A program made the translations under genes and the position numbers. Of a stretch of DNA of 64,000 nucleotides, positions 25,074 through 33,652 are shown piece after piece; position 1 is the stretch's first letter; each line of letters opens with the position of its first letter. The stretch spans positions 124,001 through 188,000 of the forward strand of contig NZ_LBMH01000002.1 of the NCBI RefSeq assembly GCF_001005305.1, given 5' to 3'. The notes under the pieces are model-generated. The model did no database searches. It was given only the letters and a program-made list of their open reading frames with translations, and was not told where the DNA came from. This stretch comes from Kordia zhangzhouensis (lineage in GTDB: Bacteria > Bacteroidota > Bacteroidia > Flavobacteriales > Flavobacteriaceae).

Positions 25074-26846
25074 TTATCTACGTATTTGTTTGTCTATTTG
25101 TGAAATGGTTTGCACTGCTTTTTCATAATCTTTATGAATAGCTACGTCAGAAGCTGGTGTATAACGCGCAAATTCGCAGCTTTTCAACAACTCAATAAAT
25201 TCGTCAACCGTTTGTTGATGTGCATTGCGCTCTACCAATAAACTTTGAATTTTTTCTTTACTAAATTCTGAAGTTTCTATACGTAATTTGGCTCGTAAAT
25301 AGTTGTGTAGTGCGCGCTCTAGCACTTCATAAAATGCTTCTTTATCGTCTATTTTTTTCTTGGCTTCAGAAAGGTAACGTTTAGCTAAACGGTTTGCAGT
25401 ACGTGTTTTATTTCCTTCTATATCATTATCATACGCTCTTTTCTTTCTTCTTGCAAATAAGATAATTGGAATAAATAAAAATGGCCCTAATAATAACGCA
25501 TAGAATACATTTGATTTAAAGAAATCTTTTGCTTCTATGGCTTCTAAGTTTGCCGTTGTTTTTAAGAATTTGAATTGAGAACCACTACTCGTTACGATTT
25601 GTTTTTGCGTAGTAGATTGGTTATCAGAATTATCCACTGTAGTTGTATTTACCGGACCTTCTATTACATCAATAACAATTTCATTTGACGTAAGTGTTTT
25701 GTATTTTTTTTCCTTTGGATCAAAGTATGAAAATGAAATACTCGGAATTGGATATTTCCCTTTAAATTGAGGAACTATTGTATAGCTATCGGAGATTTTT
25801 CCTTGCATTCCTGTTATTCGTGTACTGACACGTTCAGTAAATTCCGGATCGTACACCTCAAGTGAGCTAGGCAATTTAAGTTTGGGTAATTGGAATAGTT
25901 TCAAGTTTCCTTTTCCTGACACTTCCACTGTTGCTTGAAGCGATTCTGTTGCGTTCAACGAAGTTTTACTTGCTGTAACCTCAAAATCAAAATCGCCAAC
26001 AGCTCCTGAAAAATCTTCAGGTTTCCCTGCTTCAGGCAATGCTTTTACCTCAATTGTTCTACTCGCAGATGACAAAGTTTTATGTACCGTTTCATAACGT
26101 CTTCCAAAAATATCTCTTCGTTGCGTAGGCACTGAAACTTGTAAATCGATAGAAAAAGGTTCTATAACTTGTTTTCCTGTTTTTTGCGGATATAATACAA
26201 AACGTCGTAATGTTACATACGGATACGGCTCGCCATTATATGTTCCGTTTTGTGCAGTAAGTTTTGTTTCAATATTTTGGCTCCAAAAGTTCGTAAACGT
26301 AGGTTTTGATATTTCTCGATAATCATTTACATTGATTCCAGGTTTTACATATAGTTTATAGGAAATCGTTACAGGTTCATTCAAATATGGGTTTCCATTT
26401 GAGATTTCAGTTACTAAATGAATTCCTTCCGAAACCACATAATCCGCATTATTGCCATCTTTGGGTTTATCAACCGCTTTGGTAACCTCAACCGTAACAG
26501 GAAGTGTTTTATATATTTGCCCATCAATTTCAATCTGTGCTTGTTTGATTGTAAATTTCCCTTCTGCTGTAGGCTGTAAAAAATAGGTGTAGGTCTTAGA
26601 AAAAGAGCGTTGTCCGTTGTTCCATACATGATTCATAGATTGTATAGGACCAGCCGCTACACGAAATCCTGTAAATTTAGGTGCCGTAAAATTATCTCCA
26701 TCCCTATCCATTTCAAAGTCTACACGCAAACGCTCATTTACGCCTAGTTTCTTTTTGCTTACTTTGGTTTCAAAAGTAACTTGAGCCGAAAGCACACTTG
26801 TGAATAGCGCAACAATAATAGTAAGTATGTATGTGTTTGTTTTCAT
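25074..26846 (-). CDS. batD: BatD: oxygen-tolerance family protein
   Basis: 590 residues. Signal peptide MKTNTYILTIIVALFTSVLSAQ, then repeated Ig-like beta domains (VTFETKVSKKKLGVNERLRVDFEM, GPIQSMNHVWNNGQRSFSKTYTYFLQPTAEGKFTI), one membrane helix near residue 450 (FYALLLGPFLFIPIILFARRKKR), and a cytoplasmic helical tail. The family is named for Bacteroides BatD; the operon supports aerotolerance and envelope stress in B. fragilis, though the mechanism is unsettled. Neighbours batC and batE flank it on the same transcript. Confidence 0.92.
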   Translation of the reverse strand: MKTNTYILTIIVALFTSVLSAQVTFETKVSKKKLGVNERLRVDFEMDRDGDNFTAPKFTGFRVAAGPIQSMNHVWNNGQRSFSKTYTYFLQPTAEGKFTIKQAQIEIDGQIYKTLPVTVEVTKAVDKPKDGNNADYVVSEGIHLVTEISNGNPYLNEPVTISYKLYVKPGINVNDYREISKPTFTNFWSQNIETKLTAQNGTYNGEPYPYVTLRRFVLYPQKTGKQVIEPFSIDLQVSVPTQRRDIFGRRYETVHKTLSSASRTIEVKALPEAGKPEDFSGAVGDFDFEVTASKTSLNATESLQATVEVSGKGNLKLFQLPKLKLPSSLEVYDPEFTERVSTRITGMQGKISDSYTIVPQFKGKYPIPSISFSYFDPKEKKYKTLTSNEIVIDVIEGPVNTTTVDNSDNQSTTQKQIVTSSGSQFKFLKTTANLEAIEAKDFFKSNVFYALLLGPFLFIPIILFARRKKRAYDNDIEGNKTRTANRLAKRYLSEAKKKIDDKEAFYEVLERALHNYLRAKLRIETSEFSKEKIQSLLVERNAHQQTVDEFIELLKSCEFARYTPASDVAIHKDYEKAVQTISQIDKQIRR

Positions 26847-26885
26847 GTATGTTTTAAACTTTAAACCTACGTGTTACAAAGTAAA

Positions 26886-27746
26886 TTACCAGTCTTTTTC
26901 CGTTTTTACTTTGATGCCTTTTGCCTTTTTTTCATTCAACTTATCTTGTGTTTTCTTTTCAGCATTATTCATTGCTTGCAGCAAACTTTTAACTTGTTGT
27001 GGCGACAACTGATTCGGTTTGGGTTGTTTTTGTGGTTGATTATTTTGATCTTCTTTTTGATCGCCTTTATTCTGGTCTTGCTTAGGGTCTTGTTTATTTT
27101 TTTCTTTTTCTTTATCGCCTTCTCCGTCTTTATTTTTATCGTCTTTTCCTCCTTCGTCCTTTTCTTTATCGCCTTCGTTTTCTTTTTTATCGTTTTGATC
27201 TTTGCTGTCTTGATCCTTTTTATCTTGTTCTTTGTTTTCTTCTTTTTGGTCTTTGTCTTTTTTGTCCTTGTCGTCTTCTTTTGGAGGATTTTTTTCGAGC
27301 ATTTCTTTCGCTAAGGCAAAATTATAGCGTGTTTCGTCATCTGTTGGATTATTTCGCAATGCATTTTTATACGCTGCTACTGCCTTTTCATATTCTTTAT
27401 TTTTCATAAAGACATTGCCCATATTGTGATATGCTTTGTGTTTTTCTGCTTTTGTTAGAGCTACTTCTGAAGCCTGTTTGTAACGATTGAATGCCTGCTC
27501 ATAACTTTCGTTTTGATAGTACGCATTCCCTAAATTATATTTTGCAGTTGCATTTTCGCCATCTTTTGAAATTGCCTTTCTATATTCGGCTTCAGCATCC
27601 GCGAAACTATTTTCTGCTAAAGCTTTGTTCGCATTGTACGTATAAACTTTAGATTCTTTTTTGATTTGTTCTGTTTCCTTATTTTGTCCATACATCACAG
27701 AAACCATCAATACTAAAAGTGCGAATGTTTGTTTGAAGTATTTCAT
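26886..27746 (-). CDS. batC: BatC: TPR protein with charged low-complexity tail
   Basis: 286 residues. Signal peptide MKYFKQTFALLVLMVSVMYG; three TPR units at about 35-145 (LAENSFADAEAEYRKAI, AKYNLGNAYYQNESYEQAFNRY, AYHNMGNVFMKNKEYEKAV). Then about 85 residues made almost only of K, D, E, Q, N and G (150-240), a proline-rich link and a basic C-terminus. The low-complexity part creates a long false ORF on the other strand. The start overlaps the batB stop by 4 bp. It likely scaffolds VWA partners BatA and BatB. Confidence 0.88.
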   Translation of the reverse strand: MKYFKQTFALLVLMVSVMYGQNKETEQIKKESKVYTYNANKALAENSFADAEAEYRKAISKDGENATAKYNLGNAYYQNESYEQAFNRYKQASEVALTKAEKHKAYHNMGNVFMKNKEYEKAVAAYKNALRNNPTDDETRYNFALAKEMLEKNPPKEDDKDKKDKDQKEENKEQDKKDQDSKDQNDKKENEGDKEKDEGGKDDKNKDGEGDKEKEKNKQDPKQDQNKGDQKEDQNNQPQKQPKPNQLSPQQVKSLLQAMNNAEKKTQDKLNEKKAKGIKVKTEKDW

Positions 27747-28777
27747 GATTTTTTTTCATTAAATAAGTTCAACTTTTGCAGCCAAGCTGTTTTTCGTTCT
27801 AGTAAAAAAATGTCTATTAGTAATAGAAAAATTCCCAAGCCTAAAAACCACTGAAATTGATCTTGATATTCAGAGAATTTTTTGGCTTCAAATTCTGTTT
27901 TATTCATAGCTCCCAATTTATCTGTGATAAAATTAACAGCTGTTTCTGTTACCGTTCCATCAATATAAGCTCCGTCTCCTTCAGCAGCTATTTTTTGTAA
28001 TGTTTTTTCGTTTAAACGCGTTATTACTACTTCTCCTTGAGCATCGCGCTTGTACGATTCAGTAATTCCTCTTCTTTTTATTGGAATTCGACCACCTTTT
28101 GCTGTTCCAATACCGATGGTAAAAGTTTTTATTCCTTCTTTGGTTGCTTCTTCGGCAAGCTTGGCGGCACCACTGGAATGATCTTCACCATCAGAAATGA
28201 TTACCAATACTCGATTTGTTTGTTCTATATCATCGTAGTAGGTTTTTGCCAAACGTATTGCATCATCAATGGCTGTTCCTTGCGATGATAGCATATCTGT
28301 ATTGAGGTTTGATAAAAACATTTTTGCCGCAGAAAAATCGGTGGTTATTGGTAATTGTGGCACTGCTCTTCCCGCATACGCAATGATTCCGATACGATCG
28401 CTTCCTAAATTGTTAATAATCTCTGATACGATTCGCTTTGCTTTGTCTATACGACTTGGGGAAATATCTTCAGCTAACATACTTTTAGAGACATCTACAG
28501 CAAAAACAATATCAACTCCTTCACGCTTTACTGTTTCTAGTTTGGTTCCTATTTTAGGGTTTACTAATGCTACTACCAGTGAAGCTATCGCCAAACACCA
28601 AATAATCAATTTTAGTATAGGTTTGAATGTTGATTTTTCGGGACTCAAGCGTTCTAACAATTGTTTGTTAGCAAATGTTCTCTGTGCTTTTCGTTTCCAT
28701 AACTGCAAGAGAATATAAACCAACACTACAATAGGGATGATGATGAGTAAGTAAAAATATTTTTTTTCTTCTAACAT
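27743..28777 (-). CDS. batB: BatB: VWA domain membrane protein
   Basis: 344 residues. Two N-terminal membrane helices (about 6-25 and 55-75), a VWA domain (about 88-290) with MIDAS motif DVSKSM and the downstream ISDGEDHSS, and a C-terminal membrane helix (LGLGIFLLLIDIFLLE). The metal-dependent adhesion site suggests ligand binding in the periplasm with BatA. It overlaps batC by 4 bp and follows batA by 8 bp. Confidence 0.93.
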   Translation of the reverse strand: MLEEKKYFYLLIIIPIVVLVYILLQLWKRKAQRTFANKQLLERLSPEKSTFKPILKLIIWCLAIASLVVALVNPKIGTKLETVKREGVDIVFAVDVSKSMLAEDISPSRIDKAKRIVSEIINNLGSDRIGIIAYAGRAVPQLPITTDFSAAKMFLSNLNTDMLSSQGTAIDDAIRLAKTYYDDIEQTNRVLVIISDGEDHSSGAAKLAEEATKEGIKTFTIGIGTAKGGRIPIKRRGITESYKRDAQGEVVITRLNEKTLQKIAAEGDGAYIDGTVTETAVNFITDKLGAMNKTEFEAKKFSEYQDQFQWFLGLGIFLLLIDIFLLERKTAWLQKLNLFNEKKS

Positions 28778-28785
28778 AGTTCGCT

Positions 28786-29793
28786 TTAGATAAAACTTCT
28801 AAATACCGTAGTACGTAATACTATTTCTATCAATAGTAATATACCCGCAAAGAAGACAAAAATTCGAAATTTCTCTTCATAGTTGGTATATCTAAATTCT
28901 TCTATTTCTGTTTTTTCTAATTTATTAATCTCCTCGTAGATTTCGGCTAATTTTTTGCTATTGGTCGCCCTAAAGTATTTTCCTCCTGTTGTTTGTGCAA
29001 TTTCCTGCAAGAGCTTTTCGTCAATTTCTACTTGCATGTTACGAAACATGATTGTTCCGTCAGGATTTAACGCAAACGGAGTGGAAGCCATTCCGTTAGT
29101 TCCAATTCCAATTGTATAGGTTTTAATGCCATATTCTAACGCTAGTTCTGACGCAATTTGCGGCTCAATAAATCCTGCATTATTCACACCATCTGTTAAC
29201 AGAATAATTACTTTACTTTTTGCTTTACTGTCTTTTAAACGGTTTACAGCAGTCGCCAGTCCCATACCAATTGCTGTTCCACCAACTAATTCTCCATGCT
29301 CATACTTGATGTCTTTTAAAGCATTTTGAATGATGTTTTTATCTGTCGTAATTGGTGTTTTCGTAAAACTTTCTCCTGCATATACTACCAAACCAATTCG
29401 ATCGCTTGGGCGACCATCAATAAATTCAGCAGCAACACGTTTCAATGCACTTAAACGATTGGGTTTCAAATCACGTGCTAACATACTCGCTGACACATCA
29501 ATTGCCATCACAATATCAATTCCTTTATTGGTTTTGATTCGTGTAGATACTTCTTTGGTTTGTGGTCGCGCCAATGCTGTAATTAAGGCTACAAGTGCCA
29601 ACAATCGCAATATAAAGAGTATCGGTTTTAGTTTGGGTAATATGCTTGGTGTCGTTTTGAAGCCTTGTAAACTTGACATTTTTACAGCTGCTAGTTGCTT
29701 CGGTTTTTTCCAAACATACCATACTATTGCTAATGGAATAAACAATAGCAACCAAAAAAACTCTGGATGTGCAAAACTGTAATTTCCTATCAT
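28786..29793 (-). CDS. batA: BatA: VWA domain membrane protein
   Basis: 335 residues, the paralog of BatB. Two N-terminal helices (FFWLLLFIPLAIVWYVW and LKPILFILRLLALVALITALA), VWA domain with MIDAS DVSASM and LLTDGVNNAG, and a C-terminal helix (FRIFVFFAGILLLIEIVL). Start overlaps the stop of the upstream unknown gene by 4 bp. Bat operons classically have the two VWA proteins in tandem, as here. Confidence 0.93.
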   Translation of the reverse strand: MIGNYSFAHPEFFWLLLFIPLAIVWYVWKKPKQLAAVKMSSLQGFKTTPSILPKLKPILFILRLLALVALITALARPQTKEVSTRIKTNKGIDIVMAIDVSASMLARDLKPNRLSALKRVAAEFIDGRPSDRIGLVVYAGESFTKTPITTDKNIIQNALKDIKYEHGELVGGTAIGMGLATAVNRLKDSKAKSKVIILLTDGVNNAGFIEPQIASELALEYGIKTYTIGIGTNGMASTPFALNPDGTIMFRNMQVEIDEKLLQEIAQTTGGKYFRATNSKKLAEIYEEINKLEKTEIEEFRYTNYEEKFRIFVFFAGILLLIEIVLRTTVFRSFI

Positions 29794-31484
29794 TGTTGTT
29801 CCTCCTCTGTTTGTGTCATTGAATTTAACACTCGTTCTACTATGTCTTTTCCTTCTTCATCTTTTTCAGCATACATGAATTTGAGAATTTGTATTCCACG
29901 TCCTTCTTCAAAAATATAGACTTCATAAGCTCTGTCATTGGTGCCTCCTAATGGACTAACTTCATCCACAAAAGTTCCTGTTCCATACATTTTAAGTCCT
30001 TTGATTCCTTGTGGTGATTCAAATTCATCATATTTCACTATCAGTTCAGTAGCCCCATTATCTTCAAATCCCTTTAATATTTGATTGCCAATATCATCTA
30101 ATGTAATTTCTGGTTTTTGCGTAAAAGTGACCAATTCTAATACTATTGAAAGTGGCGCCAAATGGCTTTGATAAGCAAAAATATCCGTTTGTACAGGAGC
30201 TGGCACAGAATCATTGCTCTGAATTGGTGTAATACGTTTTAATACCTTAGGCGTTGCAATTGTGAATCCTGCAGCTCCATAACGACTTGTTATCCACTCG
30301 CCTTCGGAAAGATCACTCATAGAATGACCGATATAAGTGTTTTCTTTTACATAGTTGAGAACAGCGTAACCAATCAATCCTCCAAAAACAATAATCATTG
30401 CAGCCACGCCAATAACTGTATTTCTAAAACGTCGTTTTTTACGTTGTTGTTCTAGTAATCGTAGTTGATATTCTTCGTCTTTTTTGCGTTCTTCTTCTGA
30501 GATTTCTGGAATTGCTTCTTTTGTTTCTACAACGATATTTTCTACCAGATTACGATCTGCTTTTACAACGGCATCGTCGGGTTTTGATTTTGCAAATTTT
30601 ACCAAATCTGCCGTTTGCAAGACATTTTTTAGATTTTTGATTGTTTCATCTTTCAATGCCAAATATCCTGCGTCTTTTTGTGCTTCAATTTTACGAATAA
30701 GTTCTTCTGTGGTACTTTCGAGTGCATCAATATGAACTTCTTCTTCAATATATTGTCGAACAATATTGGTTAGTTCTGAATAGTAATCCTTGTATTCTGA
30801 TTTGAGTAAAAGTGTGGATTTATCCAACTCATTTAATTGGAGTAGAGCACGGTCATATGGAGGAATTTCCGCTTTCTTTTTTTTCTTCTTTTTTGGCTTG
30901 AGCTGAAACACAAAGTAGTAGAAGTACAATCCGAAAGCTATCAACAGTCCTAAAACTAGTAAGAAATACTTCCACCAATCGCTGCTGGTTTTTTCAACAG
31001 AAACTAATGATTTTATTTCATACATTTTCTGCTTGAGTGTATCAACAGCAACATCGGCCACAGCAACACGAATCGAATCTGTAAAAAATGGCTTATTATT
31101 AATTAATACAACTTGTTTTGGAATATAATAAGAACCAGAATCAAATTGCGTCACACCATATTTTTTGATAAGATTGTATTTGGCATCTTTTTTTAGCGTG
31201 TCTACTTGATACGATTCCAACAATTCTAGCGGCAAAAAAATGTTTTCACCTTCCGGAAAAACTATGCTCGCTGTAGAATCTGCTTCCACAGCAATGGTAA
31301 GTTTTATTTCTTCTCCAATTTTTATTTGTGTAGAATCTACCTGAGCTGTGACATTTTGAGCATATGTACTTGTTAATGCACACAAGAAAAAAAGCACTAC
31401 AAACCCAATCATTTGAAGAAATGATTCCTGTTTTTTTAAGGTATGTACTTTTAAATTTGTCATTCTCAATTCACAATTCTTCAT
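29790..31484 (-). CDS. Bat-operon membrane protein, function unknown
   Basis: Up to 564 residues. The reading frame begins 3 bp after the DUF58 gene (ATG 31484), but internal ATGs at 31463 and 31412 are possible. The hydrophobic signal segment MIGFVVLFFLCALTSTYAQ and a basic run (TLKKQ) before it favour a start upstream of 31412. There is an extracytoplasmic BatD-like N-terminal region (VDSTQIKIGEEIKLTIAVEAD), a membrane helix near 175 (FLLVLGLLIAFGLYFYYFVF), a Lys-rich stretch, a helical DUF4381-like part, a second helix (VIGVAAMIIVFGGLIGYAVL) and a soluble C-terminal domain. It sits between DUF58 and batA, the spot many Flavobacteria fill with a similar gene. Confidence 0.75.
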   Translation of the reverse strand: MKNCELRMTNLKVHTLKKQESFLQMIGFVVLFFLCALTSTYAQNVTAQVDSTQIKIGEEIKLTIAVEADSTASIVFPEGENIFLPLELLESYQVDTLKKDAKYNLIKKYGVTQFDSGSYYIPKQVVLINNKPFFTDSIRVAVADVAVDTLKQKMYEIKSLVSVEKTSSDWWKYFLLVLGLLIAFGLYFYYFVFQLKPKKKKKKKAEIPPYDRALLQLNELDKSTLLLKSEYKDYYSELTNIVRQYIEEEVHIDALESTTEELIRKIEAQKDAGYLALKDETIKNLKNVLQTADLVKFAKSKPDDAVVKADRNLVENIVVETKEAIPEISEEERKKDEEYQLRLLEQQRKKRRFRNTVIGVAAMIIVFGGLIGYAVLNYVKENTYIGHSMSDLSEGEWITSRYGAAGFTIATPKVLKRITPIQSNDSVPAPVQTDIFAYQSHLAPLSIVLELVTFTQKPEITLDDIGNQILKGFEDNGATELIVKYDEFESPQGIKGLKMYGTGTFVDEVSPLGGTNDRAYEVYIFEEGRGIQILKFMYAEKDEEGKDIVERVLNSMTQTEEEQQ

Positions 31485-31487
31485 TCG

Positions 31488-32357
31488 TTAGCCTCTTCGT
31501 TTAAAATAGCCTAATAATTTTTTCACATAACTTTCGTCAACTCTTGTACTTAATGCGCCTGCGCCACTTCTCGAAAATAATTCTTGAAAATAGTTGACTT
31601 TATCTTGATAGAATTTTGCGTAATTTTTTCGCACTGTTTTTGAACTCGTATTCACCAGCATGGTTTCCCCTGTTTCACTATCTAACATTTGCACAATTCC
31701 TAAATTTGGAATTTCTTCTTCACGCTTGTCATAAATTCGAATCCCTGTAAGGTCATGTTTTTTGGCTGCAATCTTAAGTGTTTGTTCATATTCGTCAGTA
31801 ATAAAATCTGAAAGAATAAATACAATTGCTTTTTTCTTCATCACACTTGACAAGAATCGCAATGCTTGTGAAATATCCGTTTTGGTACTTTTGGGAGTAA
31901 ATTCAAGCAACTCGCGAATAATGCGTAATACGTGCGATTTTCCTTTTTTAGGAGGAATGAACAATTCAATTTCGTCAGAAAACAAAATCAATCCAACCTT
32001 GTCATTATTTTGCATCGCTGAAAATGCCAACGTTGCAGAAATTTCTGTAATGGTTTCATTTTTAAACTGTTCGTTTGTTCCAAAAAGTTCCGAACCTGAT
32101 ACATCTACCATCAACATCATGGTAAGTTCGCGCTCTTCTTCAAATACTTTTACAAAAGGTTCATTGTAGCGTGCAGTTACATTCCAATCGATATTTCGCA
32201 CATCGTCACCAAATTGATATTGACGTACTTCACTAAACGTCATTCCGCGACCTTTGAAAGTAGAATGATATTCTCCTCCAAAAATATGATCGCTCAAACG
32301 GCGCGTTTTAATTTCTATTTTGCGAACTTTTTTTAGTAACTCTTTCGTGTCCATCAC
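31488..32357 (-). CDS. DUF58 / VWA-like protein
   Basis: 289 residues, soluble. It carries the DUF58 signature GMTFSEVRQYQFGDDVRNIDWNVTARYNEPFVKVFEEER (split here: DDVRNIDWNVTAR is the core) and a following degenerate VWA domain with DVSGSELFG. DUF58 proteins almost always follow MoxR ATPases and may act as the substrate or adaptor of that chaperone. The gene lies 64 bp after moxR and 3 bp before the next gene, all on the same strand. Confidence 0.93.
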   Translation of the reverse strand: MMDTKELLKKVRKIEIKTRRLSDHIFGGEYHSTFKGRGMTFSEVRQYQFGDDVRNIDWNVTARYNEPFVKVFEEERELTMMLMVDVSGSELFGTNEQFKNETITEISATLAFSAMQNNDKVGLILFSDEIELFIPPKKGKSHVLRIIRELLEFTPKSTKTDISQALRFLSSVMKKKAIVFILSDFITDEYEQTLKIAAKKHDLTGIRIYDKREEEIPNLGIVQMLDSETGETMLVNTSSKTVRKNYAKFYQDKVNYFQELFSRSGAGALSTRVDESYVKKLLGYFKRRG

Positions 32358-32421
32358 TTCATTTCCGATTGTAGATTTTTGATAGGCGATTTAAAAAATC
32401 GTACTTCTAAATTCTAAAATC

Positions 32422-33417
32422 CTATGGTACTTCTATTTCGTTAACGATTTTGTTGATGATTTCTTCAGAAGTGATATTTTCAGCTTCAGCTTCGTAGGTA
32501 ATTCCAATTCTATGGCGCAATACATCGTGTACAACAGCGCGTACATCTTCTGGAATTACATAGCCTCTTCGTTTGATAAATGCATAACAACGAGCCGCAT
32601 TTCCAAGATTAATACTCCCACGAGGCGATGCTCCAAAACTGATTAATGGCTTGAGTTCTTCTAATTTATATTTTTCTGGATAACGTGTCGCAAAGATGAT
32701 ATCAAGAATGTATTTTTCGATCTTTTCATCCATGTAAACTTCTTTTACCGCTTCTTGGGCTTTGATAATTTGATCAACAGAAACCACAGGATTTACACGA
32801 TCAAAACCACCATTTAAGTTAGCACGCATGATGAGTTGTTCTTCATCCATTTTTGGATAATCAATCACCGTTTTTAGCATAAAACGGTCTACTTGAGCCT
32901 CTGGCAACGGGTATGTACCTTCTTGTTCCACAGGGTTTTGCGTTGCCATTACTAAGAATGGCTTATCAAGGATAAATGTTTCGTCTCCAATAGTTACTTG
33001 CTTTTCTTGCATAGCTTCTAGCAAAGCCGATTGTACTTTGGCAGGCGCACGGTTAATTTCATCTGCCAGCACGAAGTTGGCGAAGATTGGTCCTTTTTTA
33101 ATAGAAAAATCATTTTCTTTCATGTTGTAAATCAACGTTCCTACAACATCTGCTGGAAGTAAATCGGGCGTAAACTGAATTCTACTAAAACTTCCTTGCA
33201 CCGCCTTACTTAAGGTATTTATAGCCAAGGTTTTTGCCAATCCAGGAACACCTTCTAACAAAATATGTCCTTTTCCAAGCAAACCGATTAAAAGTCGTTC
33301 TACCATGTGCTTTTGCCCAACAATTACCTTATTCATTTCAAAGGTTAGCAGGTCAATGAAGGCACTTTCTTTTTCTATTTTCTCGCTGATTGCTCTAATA
33401 TCTATCGTATCTTCCAT
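32422..33417 (-). CDS. moxR: MoxR family AAA+ ATPase
   Basis: 331 residues from MEDTIDIRAISEKIEKESA. Walker A GVPGLAKT, Walker B VLADEINRAP, sensor 1 MATQNPVEQEGTYPLPEAQVDRF and the Arg finger region are complete. The C-terminal lid contains ISFGASPRGSINL. MoxR ATPases act as chaperones that mature partner complexes, here probably the VWA proteins of the bat operon that follow. The reading frame could extend 17 codons upstream to 33468, but MEDTID matches the usual family start. Confidence 0.94.
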   Translation of the reverse strand: MEDTIDIRAISEKIEKESAFIDLLTFEMNKVIVGQKHMVERLLIGLLGKGHILLEGVPGLAKTLAINTLSKAVQGSFSRIQFTPDLLPADVVGTLIYNMKENDFSIKKGPIFANFVLADEINRAPAKVQSALLEAMQEKQVTIGDETFILDKPFLVMATQNPVEQEGTYPLPEAQVDRFMLKTVIDYPKMDEEQLIMRANLNGGFDRVNPVVSVDQIIKAQEAVKEVYMDEKIEKYILDIIFATRYPEKYKLEELKPLISFGASPRGSINLGNAARCYAFIKRRGYVIPEDVRAVVHDVLRHRIGITYEAEAENITSEEIINKIVNEIEVP

Positions 33418-33652
33418 TTGGGTACTTTTTTGTGGCGTGAATTTACTAATCACATTTAAACGTTGCAAATTGTTAAAATTATTCGTGGATTGCTGTTAAT
33501 AATTGGTTAAAATATTTAGGATAATTTATATATTGAAGCCTTTAAAACTCAAAAGTGAAGTTCGTTACCAACTCTCTCATTTTTTTGTTGATAACTCAGC
33601 GTAATACAGGCTTGAAATTTATAACAAATATTGCCTTTTTGAATCTTTTTTT

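Noticed and set aside
26871-27314. 147-codon plus-strand ORF of almost pure F, I, L and V
   Set aside because: It is the antisense reading of the Lys/Asp/Glu low-complexity part of batC; the composition is forced by the real gene.
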